64,000 nucleotides of DNA, taken from contig NZ_KZ119600.1 of the NCBI RefSeq assembly GCF_002153425.1, forward strand, positions 3,461,920 to 3,525,919, written 5' to 3'. Shown in pieces: positions 40,001-46,866 of this stretch. The translations under genes were made by a program, and so were the position numbers. This stretch comes from Litchfieldia alkalitelluris. Lineage in GTDB: Bacteria > Bacillota > Bacilli > Bacillales > Salisediminibacteriaceae. Below the pieces are notes generated by a model. The model worked only from the letters and a program-made list of their open reading frames with translations. It ran no database searches and had not been told where the DNA came from. Each line of letters starts with the position of its first letter. Within the stretch, counting starts at the first letter, position 1.

Positions 40001-41044
40001 GAATGAAACTCCAGAATCTTGGTCTTCGTCATACGGTTCTTCTACATAAAAGAATAAGTCCGTTACACCAGCGGTTAGTGTGTAAGTCCCTTCTAATAAC
40101 ACCCATTCCTCATCCGTAACTACTCGTGGCGTTACAACAGGTGGCCAATAGTTAGTACCATCAGAATCTGTTTCAGCTCTTGAAACTTGTAGTTCTGTCG
40201 GCTCTTCACCCTCAGCTAACTTCACCCAAACACTAATGTCATAGGTAAAACCTTCATGCATATTATCTAGAAAATCTAACATCGCACTGTAAAAAGAGCC
40301 TTGTCGATTTTCAATTAATAGGCTGTACTCACTATCTCGTCCAGTTCCTGGATTTACTGACAATTCTTCTGGACCTTCACGGGGCTCCCAGCCTTGTAAT
40401 GTACCATCTTCAAAATCAGTAAAGACTGCAATTTCTTCCCCATCTGGTATTTCATTATCATTTGAGGAAGTGCTCTTTGTAATTAATATATCGCCTAGAT
40501 AAAAATCAACTTCTTGTCCTTCCTCATTTGACTGAACACGAAGCGCAATATCTTCAGAAGCATCAACTGTATATTCACCACTAAGGGTAAAAGCCTCACC
40601 AGCAACATAGTCTGCTGACTCATAAAACCCTTCATAACTTTCTATATTTTGAAATAATGCTTGTCCTCCCTCAGGTACCTCTACATCTTCGTCGATATAC
40701 CCTTTGACAGTAACTGTATACGTATTACCGTCTTCCATCCCTACTGCACTAAATGGAATATCTACTCCATGCCAACCATCACTTCTCCCAGTAACGTGAA
40801 TTCCTTGTCCATTATCATTCCCATCAAAAATCAAATCAGAAACATGGTCCAATTGTGCAGGTCCACTAGGTTCTACGATACCTGTACCTTCGTCAAAACT
40901 CTCATGGTAAACGGTTTCAATATTTTCGTCGGAACTATCACCTTCAGCTAAAGCATTAGTCTCAAAGTGAAATAAACCTGGTGGTAAAACTAGCATAATT
41001 ACTAACAGCTTAATCAAAAATGACTTTACGTGCTTATTCCTCAT
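37082..41044 (-). CDS. secreted xylanase with two GH10 catalytic domains and a basic GPPG-repeat tail
   Basis: A 1320-aa protein. Signal peptide 1-32, almost the same as in the wall-anchored xylanase ([16 protein letters not shown]). Two CBM22-like modules (about 44-192 and 207-355). GH10 domain 1 (about 361-713) has catalytic regions SWDVVNEVIVAHED and NEITELDVSIYTN. GH10 domain 2 (about 725-1060) has SWDVVNEAIVVNSS and GVTELDIMAGSDD. Both domains keep both Glu residues. A CBM9-like module (about 1076-1258) follows. The tail from about 1262 repeats GPPG(R/K/H)HPD six times and is Pro/Gly-rich and basic, possibly for wall or polyanion adhesion. There is no LPXTG motif. The start site carries an AraR-like box beside the -10. 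Confidence 0.93.
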   Translation of the reverse strand: MRNKHVKSFLIKLLVIMLVLPPGLFHFETNALAEGDSSDENIETVYHESFDEGTGIVEPSGPAQLDHVSDLIFDGNDNGQGIHVTGRSDGWHGVDIPFSAVGMEDGNTYTVTVKGYIDEDVEVPEGGQALFQNIESYEGFYESADYVAGEAFTLSGEYTVDASEDIALRVQSNEEGQEVDFYLGDILITKSTSSNDNEIPDGEEIAVFTDFEDGTLQGWEPREGPEELSVNPGTGRDSEYSLLIENRQGSFYSAMLDFLDNMHEGFTYDISVWVKLAEGEEPTELQVSRAETDSDGTNYWPPVVTPRVVTDEEWVLLEGTYTLTAGVTDLFFYVEEPYDEDQDSGVSFYLDDFKAEAQVSEEIEDIPELREVFADYFDIGAAIERDQMFGRHGEMLKKHYNMLVAENVMKPEAIQPEEGQFSWSRADAMLDFAEENGMKTRFHTLVWHSQSPNWMFEDAEGNPMVVNGEVTDPDNIEANKQLLLDRIEDHIVAVVGRYHDRIDSWDVVNEVIVAHEDDGYRRSEYYLITGTDFIRHAFEITKRELETHNASGKLYYNDYSTHSPQKRDYIFDMIHELDLVEDGLIDGIGHQTHINIEYPPMEQITDSIEMFGEIGLDNEITELDVSIYTNDNQNYDGFDNIPDEVFETQADRYEDLFNEFRRLEDYISSVVFWGIGDDHTWLHDFPVSGRTNAPFVFDHNLQSKPAYWAIIEGYEESDPDPDDIERDLTPIKEVYEDYFMIGNIISDFTFEGVSLDLLNLHYNLVTAENAMKPEYAYNDDGEFDFADQNTLVDQALEEGFDIHGHVLVWHNQSRDWLWQDEDGEPLSREEALANMEEHIETNILNYGDSITSWDVVNEAIVVNSSNLEDWQASLRDTGWLRAIGDDYVEQAFRITKRVIDENDLDITLYYNDYNDHVQDKAQVIYYMVKDINERYAAENDGELLIGGVGMQGHYSIDESNVAERVRMSLERFISLGVEIGVTELDIMAGSDDELTEQEERAQAYLFAQLFELYKEHADHISRVTFWGLADSQSWRGDRNPTLFDHNMQAKEAYYAVIDPETYIENYDEDEIDPTREGNGVFGTPVIDGEIDDVWNDAPVLPINRYQSAWEGATGEGRVLWDYENLYVLVEVNDPELDKSSPEAHEQDSVEVFLDQLNSKSVFYEDGHGQYRVNFDNETSFNPGSIGEGFESATHIHESGEGYTVEIKIPFTEITPENNTEIGFDLQINDAEDGTRRSVATWNDLQGSGWSDPSVFGNLTLVYSVDEDDDSEYNGPPGRHPDGPPGHRDDGPPGKHPDGPPGHRGEGPPGKHPDGPPGQRK

Positions 41045-41119
41045 TTACAAACCTCCTGTGTGTATTTGAGTCATAAATCTATGAAGCTTCTATTTCTACC
41101 CTCCTCCCTTGAACAGACA

Positions 41120-41131
41120 TTGTACGTACAA
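41120..41131. promoter_or_regulatory. AraR-like box at the transcription start of the two-GH10 xylanase
   Basis: TTGTACGTACAA is a perfect 12-bp palindrome matching the centre of the AraR box. It abuts the -10 (41131-41136) on its downstream side, where a bound repressor would block the polymerase. Confidence 0.6.
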
Positions 41132-41195
41132 CTATATATAACATTACGTCTTTTATAAACCTAAAAAACTTTATGTCAACCATTACAAACTAAAG
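41131..41195 (-). promoter_or_regulatory. promoter of the two-GH10 xylanase with 21-bp direct-repeat operator
   Basis: Boxes CTTTAGTTTG (41186-41195) and ATAAAGTTTT (41165-41174) are 21 bp apart, with -10 TATAGT (41131-41136) 34 bp from the proximal reference base. A cre-like site ATGTAAGCGTTTTAA (one mismatch) lies just upstream at about 41200-41214. Confidence 0.7.
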
Positions 41196-41389
41196 ATAAT
41201 TAAAACGCTTACATTTTTATGGTTATATCGTATTTTGCACTATTATCCAGTAAATATCACTAATATAATACTTTTCTCACACCATGACCAAAGTATTATA
41301 TTGTGACTGAAATTTGAACATTTCGACCATTTACAACAAGATACCCATAAACTCCCCTATTTTTTGGTACTTTTTTCATAGGATAAACG

Positions 41390-41424
41390 TACAAGTTAAC
41401 TACAATATACAGTGTTAACTTGTA
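41390..41424. promoter_or_regulatory. inverted repeat, possible operator
   Basis: TACAAGTTAAC (41390-41400) and GTTAACTTGTA (41414-41424) are perfect 11-bp inverted arms with a 13-bp spacer. No T run follows, so a terminator is unlikely. It lies about 340 bp upstream of the xylanase start. The remainder of 41225-41526 shows no gene. Confidence 0.4.
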
Positions 41425-41528
41425 TGGAAACTGATCAAATACATAGTGAATTAGTCCTTGAAGTCCCATAAGTAAAAAGTACTCCCTCTAAAATTGTCAC
41501 GATGACAGACGCCTTAATTAATTTTCAC

Positions 41529-41560
41529 AAAAAAAGACCTAGGGATTTCACCCTAGGTCT
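41529..41560 (-). terminator. terminator of the DUF624 gene
   Basis: AGACCTAGGGTGAAATCCCT AGGTCT hairpin followed by TTTTTTT on the minus strand. Confidence 0.9.
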
Positions 41561-41587
41561 GATCATGCATGATTATTTCATTTTCAT

Positions 41588-42241
41588 TTAGTTTTCCTCA
41601 GAATTACCAGCATTCGCCATCTCAATCTTCTCTTTTTTCCTATCAATTCGGTTGAATGACAAGTATGCTGCCCACATTATCAAGAACCCAACTAAACTCG
41701 GTCCGAAGAATGGAATGATTCCTGGAATTACATATAGGATATAAACTGTTAATGCTATGCTAATAATGAGGGAAAGGATCGCTAATGGATTCACTACCCC
41801 TACTATAAACGCCGTTTTAATGTATTGCATGAGTTTTAAATCAAAATGAACATATACTGGAAAAATATAAAGGAGCGTAATCACATAGACAAATAGCCCT
41901 GTGTACCAGCCAATTGACATTACTGTATGTTGCACACCCTCGATTACTCCTAAATAGTGATAGTTAAAAAAGAGGATATAGCCTAAAACTGCAAAGATAA
42001 TTCCTAGAATGTTTACTTTCAGAAAATCCTTCTTTAGAGAACCAATATATGTTTTAAAAATACTAATTTCCGTATCACCCATTAACCATTTTCTAAAAAC
42101 GGTTAGCATTGCTACTGTAGCTGGAATTACCCCTAGAAAGAAAAGTCCCAGGGCAGTTGTTAGTAGCCACAGCAGATTAACATAAGCTAATCTCCATATC
42201 CATTCAGTCGTACGATAAAATTTTCCACCCATCCAGCTCAT
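41588..42241 (-). CDS. DUF624 (YesL-family) membrane protein
   Basis: A 217-aa protein with about five membrane segments, starting MSWMGGKFYRTTEWIWRLAYVNLLWLL, the typical opening of DUF624/YesL proteins. The FRKWLMGDTEISIFKTYIGSLKKDF loop is also typical. The end is a charged cytoplasmic tail. Family members sit in carbohydrate ABC importer and YesMN operons; their biochemical role is unknown. Here it follows the small lipoprotein gene by about 50 bp. RBS AAGGTGAT. Confidence 0.88.
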   Translation of the reverse strand: MSWMGGKFYRTTEWIWRLAYVNLLWLLTTALGLFFLGVIPATVAMLTVFRKWLMGDTEISIFKTYIGSLKKDFLKVNILGIIFAVLGYILFFNYHYLGVIEGVQHTVMSIGWYTGLFVYVITLLYIFPVYVHFDLKLMQYIKTAFIVGVVNPLAILSLIISIALTVYILYVIPGIIPFFGPSLVGFLIMWAAYLSFNRIDRKKEKIEMANAGNSEEN

Positions 42242-42291
42242 TTATATCACCTTTCATTTACAAGAGATCATCCAAAGTAATTAGAAGAATT

Positions 42292-42843
42292 TTAAATAAA
42301 CTCTTTTAGTAGTTTAATACCTATTTCTTTATGTGGGCTTGTTTGAACGACAACAGCCATTAAATTTGATGAAAAAGAAAGCCCCATATCTTGAACTAAG
42401 GTCGAGTCATTATCTAGTGGAATAGCATACAAATGATGTTTTCCTGTATCCTCATCTTGCATGATGTATTCATCATAAGATGGTGTATCAGGTAAATCGT
42501 CAATTAAATCATCTAATGGCGTTAAACCATAAGGGTCCAATATAACATGCATCAAAGCCTCGTCCACAATAAAGATATCCACTTCTCTCTCAACAATAGC
42601 AATTGTGAGCATGTCATGGGAAACTTGAGATATTCGCGTATTAAAGGCTAAGTCCCCTACCAAATCATCTCCAAGAATCTCCCTGAAGTAAGGTTCAAAG
42701 GAATCCTCATATCTCGGTGGCACATCTGCTAAAAACATTACATTCACTTGTGAACTATCATGATGCCCTTCTGGATCAAGACTACATGCTGTGAATGCCA
42801 ATATACTTACGGATATAATAAACATTTTTAATATCGTTCTCAT
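42292..42843 (-). CDS. small lipoprotein, possibly a shortened solute-binding protein
   Basis: A 183-aa lipoprotein with signal MRTILKMFIISVSILAFTA and lipobox Cys20. The mature part (VNVMFLADVPPRYEDSFEPY, MLTIAIVEREVDIFIVDEAL, DPYGLTPLDDLIDDLPDTPS, YAIPLDNDSTLVQDMGL) reads like the first lobe of a family-1 binding protein, but it is far shorter than the 400-570 residues expected. It may be an accessory sensor lipoprotein. It precedes the DUF624 gene, and both may belong to the same regulon as the importer. Function is inferred only. Confidence 0.75.
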   Translation of the reverse strand: MRTILKMFIISVSILAFTACSLDPEGHHDSSQVNVMFLADVPPRYEDSFEPYFREILGDDLVGDLAFNTRISQVSHDMLTIAIVEREVDIFIVDEALMHVILDPYGLTPLDDLIDDLPDTPSYDEYIMQDEDTGKHHLYAIPLDNDSTLVQDMGLSFSSNLMAVVVQTSPHKEIGIKLLKEFI

Positions 42844-42878
42844 GATTCAACCAACCCTTCACGCTTGAGCGGTATTTT

Positions 42879-42970
42879 TTGAAAGCGCTTAATATAAAAA
42901 CAAGTTAAGATATAAAAACACCTACTATCTTAACATGAATTTCCTATAAGAAAAAAGTGTCAAACTATAG
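42879..42970 (-). promoter_or_regulatory. degenerate member of the two-box promoter class, with cre-like site
   Basis: A CTATAGTTTG box (42961-42970) has TAAGAT (42927-42932) at the same 34-bp distance seen at the four strong promoters. The distal box (AATAGTTTTG) is 18 rather than 21 bp away. TTGAAAGCGCTTAAT (42879-42893) is cre-like. Confidence 0.45.
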
Positions 42971-43092
42971 AGAATACCAAAACTATTTAATATGTATTCC
43001 CTAACCTATGAGTGTTTTTGCAGGTTGGTCAAACTCCAAGACCTAAACCTGCACAACACTCACACCAGCGTACTACTACCAAAGTAAACATA

Positions 43093-43157
43093 CTATAGTT
43101 TTCCACGGTTGATCTTTAGTTTGGTTCATATGACTATTTTTAAATATTTGATATAAT
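43093..43157 (+). promoter_or_regulatory. xynB promoter with 21-bp direct-repeat operator
   Basis: Boxes CTATAGTTTT (43093-43102) and CTTTAGTTTG (43114-43123) are 21 bp apart, and -10 TATAAT (43152-43157) lies 34 bp from the proximal reference base. No usable -35 is seen. Total span is 65 bp, as at the other three promoters, but on the opposite strand. Confidence 0.72.
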
Positions 43158-43185
43158 TTGACATAAAAAGAAAAGGAGGTTTGAT

Positions 43186-44703
43186 ATGGAAAAAGTAACC
43201 ATTCTGCAGCAAGCAGAAGCAGCGTTTAGGGACAATTGGAAGTTTTGCATTGGAACTGGTAGACTGGGTCTTGCTTTACAGAAGGAATACATTGACCATT
43301 TGAAGCTCATACAAGAGGATATTCATTTTGACTATATACGCGGTCATGGCTTACTGCATGATGACATTGGCATATATCGTGAATTAACCTTAGAAGATGG
43401 CTCTGTACAGCCATTCTATAATTTCACTTATATCGATCGGATTTTTGACACGTATATGGAATTGGGAATTCGACCTTTCATTGAATTTGGTTTCATGCCA
43501 AGGCTACTAGCTTCTAGCGATGAAACTGTCTTTAGTTGGAACGGTAATGTTACTCCTCCAAATGATTATGACAAATGGTACGATCTTATCCAGGCAGTAG
43601 TGAGTCACTTCATTGAGAGATACGGCTTGGAAGAAGTTCTGAAGTGGCCATTCGAAGTATGGAATGAACCTAATTTAACTAACTTCTGGAAGGACGCAGA
43701 CAAAGAAGAATACTTTAAGCTATACAAGATTACTGCTATTGCAGTTAAAGATGTTCACCCTGATTTACAAGTCGGTGGCCCGGCCATTTCCGGAGGGGCA
43801 GATCATTGGATTAAAGACTTTCTTGATTTTTGCGAAAATGAAAGCGCTCCCGTAGATTTCGTAACAAGACATATGTATGCGTCAAATAAGGCGAAGAAGG
43901 TCACACCTGAGCTGTGTTATCAAGATTTATTTGAAAACACTATGATGCTTGATGAGTTAAAAACTGTTCGGGAAATGATTAACGCGTCACCATTCCCTGA
44001 CTTGCCGTTTCATATCACTGAATATAATACGTCATACAGTCCAATCAATCCAGTTCACGACACACCATTAAATGCTGCATATCTAGCAAGGACTTTAAGT
44101 GAGGCTGGAGATTATGTCGATTCATTCTCTTACTGGACCTTCAGTGATGTTTTCGAGGAGACAGATGTTCCAAAAGCACAATTCCACGGCGGATTTGGTT
44201 TGATAGCACTCAACGGCATTTATAAACCTACCTATCACCTATTTTCGTTTTTCAATAAATTAGGTAGTGAGCAGTTGCACCGTGACGAGAATATGCTTGT
44301 AACTAGACGTGAAGATGGCTCTATCGCCATTGCACTCTGGAATCTGGTCATGGACAAAGGAGAAGGCTTTGAGAAAGAGTTCGAGTTAGACCTCCCTGTT
44401 CAATTTAAAGATGTATTTTTAAAGCGTCAAACCATTGATGAGGATCATGCAAACCCATGGAATGTTTGGAAACAGATGGGACGACCTAGATTCCCTGACA
44501 AAACACAAGTGGCAACGTTAAAGGATATGGCCCAACCGCTTCGTAGAACAGCACGATTAGCAAGTAATAATGGACGGTTAAAGCTATCCTTTACAATAAC
44601 GAAAAACGAAGTCAGCCTTGTTGAACTTATCCCAGTCAAAGACGAAACATCAACTTATATCGGAATAGACGATAGTCTCATTCCATCTTATTCAAGAGAC
44701 TAA
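43186..44703 (+). CDS. xynB: GH39 beta-xylosidase
   Basis: A 505-aa family-39 beta-xylosidase that releases xylose from the non-reducing end of xylo-oligosaccharides. Seen: [19 protein letters not shown], acid/base Glu in [18 protein letters not shown] near residue 162, [10 protein letters not shown], nucleophile Glu in [15 protein letters not shown] near 277, and [12 protein letters not shown]. The length is that of Geobacillus XynB1. There is no signal peptide, so it acts on imported oligomers. RBS AAAAGGAGG precedes the ATG. It is the first plus-strand gene of the region and is followed by the GH8 gene after 147 bp. Confidence 0.95.
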   Translation: MEKVTILQQAEAAFRDNWKFCIGTGRLGLALQKEYIDHLKLIQEDIHFDYIRGHGLLHDDIGIYRELTLEDGSVQPFYNFTYIDRIFDTYMELGIRPFIEFGFMPRLLASSDETVFSWNGNVTPPNDYDKWYDLIQAVVSHFIERYGLEEVLKWPFEVWNEPNLTNFWKDADKEEYFKLYKITAIAVKDVHPDLQVGGPAISGGADHWIKDFLDFCENESAPVDFVTRHMYASNKAKKVTPELCYQDLFENTMMLDELKTVREMINASPFPDLPFHITEYNTSYSPINPVHDTPLNAAYLARTLSEAGDYVDSFSYWTFSDVFEETDVPKAQFHGGFGLIALNGIYKPTYHLFSFFNKLGSEQLHRDENMLVTRREDGSIAIALWNLVMDKGEGFEKEFELDLPVQFKDVFLKRQTIDEDHANPWNVWKQMGRPRFPDKTQVATLKDMAQPLRRTARLASNNGRLKLSFTITKNEVSLVELIPVKDETSTYIGIDDSLIPSYSRD

Positions 44704-44850
44704 AGAAAACATTTATTTTAAATAATGATTTTGCACTTATTTGATTAGATAGGCTGTTTTATATGTTTCTATTGTTGCTTATCACTATTAGCGACTTTTT
44801 CAAATACGGCCTATTTTAATACACTATTAAACAAAAAAGGGGATTTTATC

Positions 44851-45996
44851 ATGACCAAAAAAGAAGGCGCTTTCTTTACTGGAAATTACCGAAATCTATT
44901 TAAAGAATTAGGACATTCAGAAGCTGAAATCGACGCACGAGTTGAAGACACTTGGAATCAGCTATTCTTCGGAGACAGTGAAATGAAGATTTATTTTGAA
45001 GAAGGCGACGACATGGGGTATATGGTTGACACAGGTAACACGGATGTAAGAACAGAAGGTCAATCTTACGGCATGATGATGGCTGTTCAAATGGACAACA
45101 AAGAGGTATTTGACCGCATCTGGACTTGGACAATGAAGCATATGTACATGACTGAAGGAAAGCACGCTGGTTACTTTGCATGGTCTTGTCAGCTTGATGG
45201 TAAAAAGAATGCATATGGTCCTGCTCCAGATGGAGAAGAGTACTTTGTTTTAGCTCTATTCTTCGCTTCAAACCGCTGGGGAGATGGAGAAGGTATCTAT
45301 GAATACAGCAAATGGGCTAAAGACATTCTTCGTTCCATGATACATAACGGAGAAAATGGTGAAGGCTTCCCTATGTTTAACCCAGAAAACAAACTAATTA
45401 AATTTATTCCTGATTGCGAATTCTCTGATCCCTCCTACCATCTGCCTCATTTCTATGAGCTGATGAGTCTTTGGACGTATCCAGAGGATCAACAATTCAT
45501 TAAGGAAGCTGCTGCAGCAAGTCGCGAATACTTGAAAACAGCTTGCCACCCTGAAACTGGTCTAGCTGCAGAGTATGCACACTATGATGGATCACCAAAT
45601 CATATTCGCGGATTCGGCCATTTCTTTAGTGACTCTTATCGTGTAGCTGCAAATATTGGTCTTGATTGGGAATGGTTCCGTGGCGATGAGTGGGAAATTG
45701 AAAATGCTAATAAGATCCAAGCTTTCTTTGCAGATAAAGAGATGGAAGACTACCGCCGTTATAAAGTTGACGGAGAGCCTTTTGAAGAAAAAGCTTTACA
45801 TCCAGTAGGTTTGTTGGCAACGAACGCAATGGCATCTCTAGCAGCTGATGGCCCACATTCTAAAGAGTTTGTAGAGAAGTTCTGGAATACGCCATTGCGT
45901 GACGGAGACCGTCGCTATTATGACAACTGCTTGTATTTGTTCGCAATGCTTGCATTGAGTGGTAAGTTCCGAATCTGGTTTCCTGAAGGGGAATAA
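44851..45996 (+). CDS. rex: GH8 reducing-end xylose-releasing exo-oligoxylanase
   Basis: A 381-aa family-8 enzyme close to Rex of alkaliphilic bacilli, which removes single xylose units from the reducing end of xylotriose and longer oligomers. Seen: acid Glu in VRTEGQSYGMMMAV near residue 70, YFAWSCQLDGKKNAYGPAPD, and the base Asp region FGHFFSDSYRVAANIGLD near 263. No signal peptide. RBS AAGGGGA. Downstream of xynB, probably in one transcript; the gap contains a weak long-range inverted repeat (ATAGGC / GCCTAT). It complements XynB, which works from the other end. Confidence 0.95.
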   Translation: MTKKEGAFFTGNYRNLFKELGHSEAEIDARVEDTWNQLFFGDSEMKIYFEEGDDMGYMVDTGNTDVRTEGQSYGMMMAVQMDNKEVFDRIWTWTMKHMYMTEGKHAGYFAWSCQLDGKKNAYGPAPDGEEYFVLALFFASNRWGDGEGIYEYSKWAKDILRSMIHNGENGEGFPMFNPENKLIKFIPDCEFSDPSYHLPHFYELMSLWTYPEDQQFIKEAAAASREYLKTACHPETGLAAEYAHYDGSPNHIRGFGHFFSDSYRVAANIGLDWEWFRGDEWEIENANKIQAFFADKEMEDYRRYKVDGEPFEEKALHPVGLLATNAMASLAADGPHSKEFVEKFWNTPLRDGDRRYYDNCLYLFAMLALSGKFRIWFPEGE

Positions 45997-46024
45997 TTAG
46001 TTTTATTTGTATATGTTTTTTTGG

Positions 46025-46104
46025 AAATATGGTTTATTGTAAATATGTTTTATGGGGAAATCGTTTTACGGTAAATATGGTTTAGGGTAATATGTTTTAT
46101 TGGC
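46025..46104. repeat. short imperfect direct repeats after rex
   Basis: Five imperfect copies of AAATATGGTTTAttGT start at 46025, 46041, 46058, 46073 and 46089, a period of 15-17 bp. They lie between the rex stop and its terminator. Confidence 0.6.
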
Positions 46105-46105
46105 G

Positions 46106-46152
46106 AAAACTGCCTTTGCTAGCTTTTAGAAGCTGGTGAAGGTAGTTTTTCT
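46106..46152 (+). terminator. rex terminator
   Basis: AAAACTGCCTT..AGCTT and AAGCT..AAGGTAGTTTTT form a long stem followed by T-rich sequence on the plus strand. Confidence 0.8.
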
Positions 46153-46174
46153 ATTTGGGGAGGCTTGGTTGGCT

Positions 46175-46745
46175 TCTAACGACAGAACTTCGTTAGTTCT
46201 TTATTGTTTTGTCGTTAGTTGCTTATTCTAACGACAGTACTCCGTTACTCCCTCATCGTTTTGTCGTTAGTTTGCTATTCTAACGACAAATATCCGCTAC
46301 TCCCTCATCGTTTTGTCGTTAGTTGCTTATTCTAACGACAGTACTCCGTTACTCCCTCATCGTTTTGTCGTTAGTTGCTTATTCTAACGCATATCTCCGC
46401 TACTCCCTCATCGTTTTGTCGTTAGTTTGCAACTCTAACGACAAATCTACTCTGCTCCTTCTTCGTTTTGTCGTTAGTTCCTTATTCTAACGACAAATAT
46501 CCGCTACTCCTACACCGTTTTGTCGTTAATTGCTTATTCTAACGACAAATCTTCGCTACTCCCTCAACGTTTTGTCGCCAATTATTAATTTTAACGACAA
46601 ATCTCTGCTGCTCCTCTAGCGTTTTGTCGTTAGTTTCCTATTCTAACGACACTACTCTGCTACTCCCTCATTGTTTTGTCGTAAGTTCCAATTTCTAACG
46701 ACAAATCTTCGCCAACTCTCCTCCTACTGTCGTCAAATCCTTTAT
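46175..46745. repeat. 52-bp tandem repeat array, family B (11 units)
   Basis: Units beginning TCTAACGACA start at 46175, 46227, 46279, 46331, 46383, 46434, 46486, 46538, 46590, 46642 and 46694; every step is 52 bp except one of 51. Each unit has arms TAACGACAAA and TTTTGTCGTTA around a ~20-bp loop (typically TATCCGCTACTCCCTCATCG), then a linker such as GTTGCTTATTC. The sequence is unrelated to the family-A arrays, yet it has the same period and the same hairpin-plus-linker design. It lies between convergent rex and xylB. Confidence 0.92.
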
Positions 46746-46785
46746 CAAGTGCTCTAGACACTATTTCAAATCTTGAAAAATTAAC

Positions 46786-46847
46786 AACAAAAAAGCCATC
46801 TCACAAACGCACCCAGCATCAATCTGGTACGCCTATGAGATAGCTTA
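46786..46847 (-). terminator. xylB terminator
   Basis: AGCTATCTCATAGGCG and CGTTTGTGAGATGGCT form a long stem followed by TTTTTTG on the minus strand. Confidence 0.85.
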
Positions 46848-46866
46848 CAAATCAAAAAAACTAATA

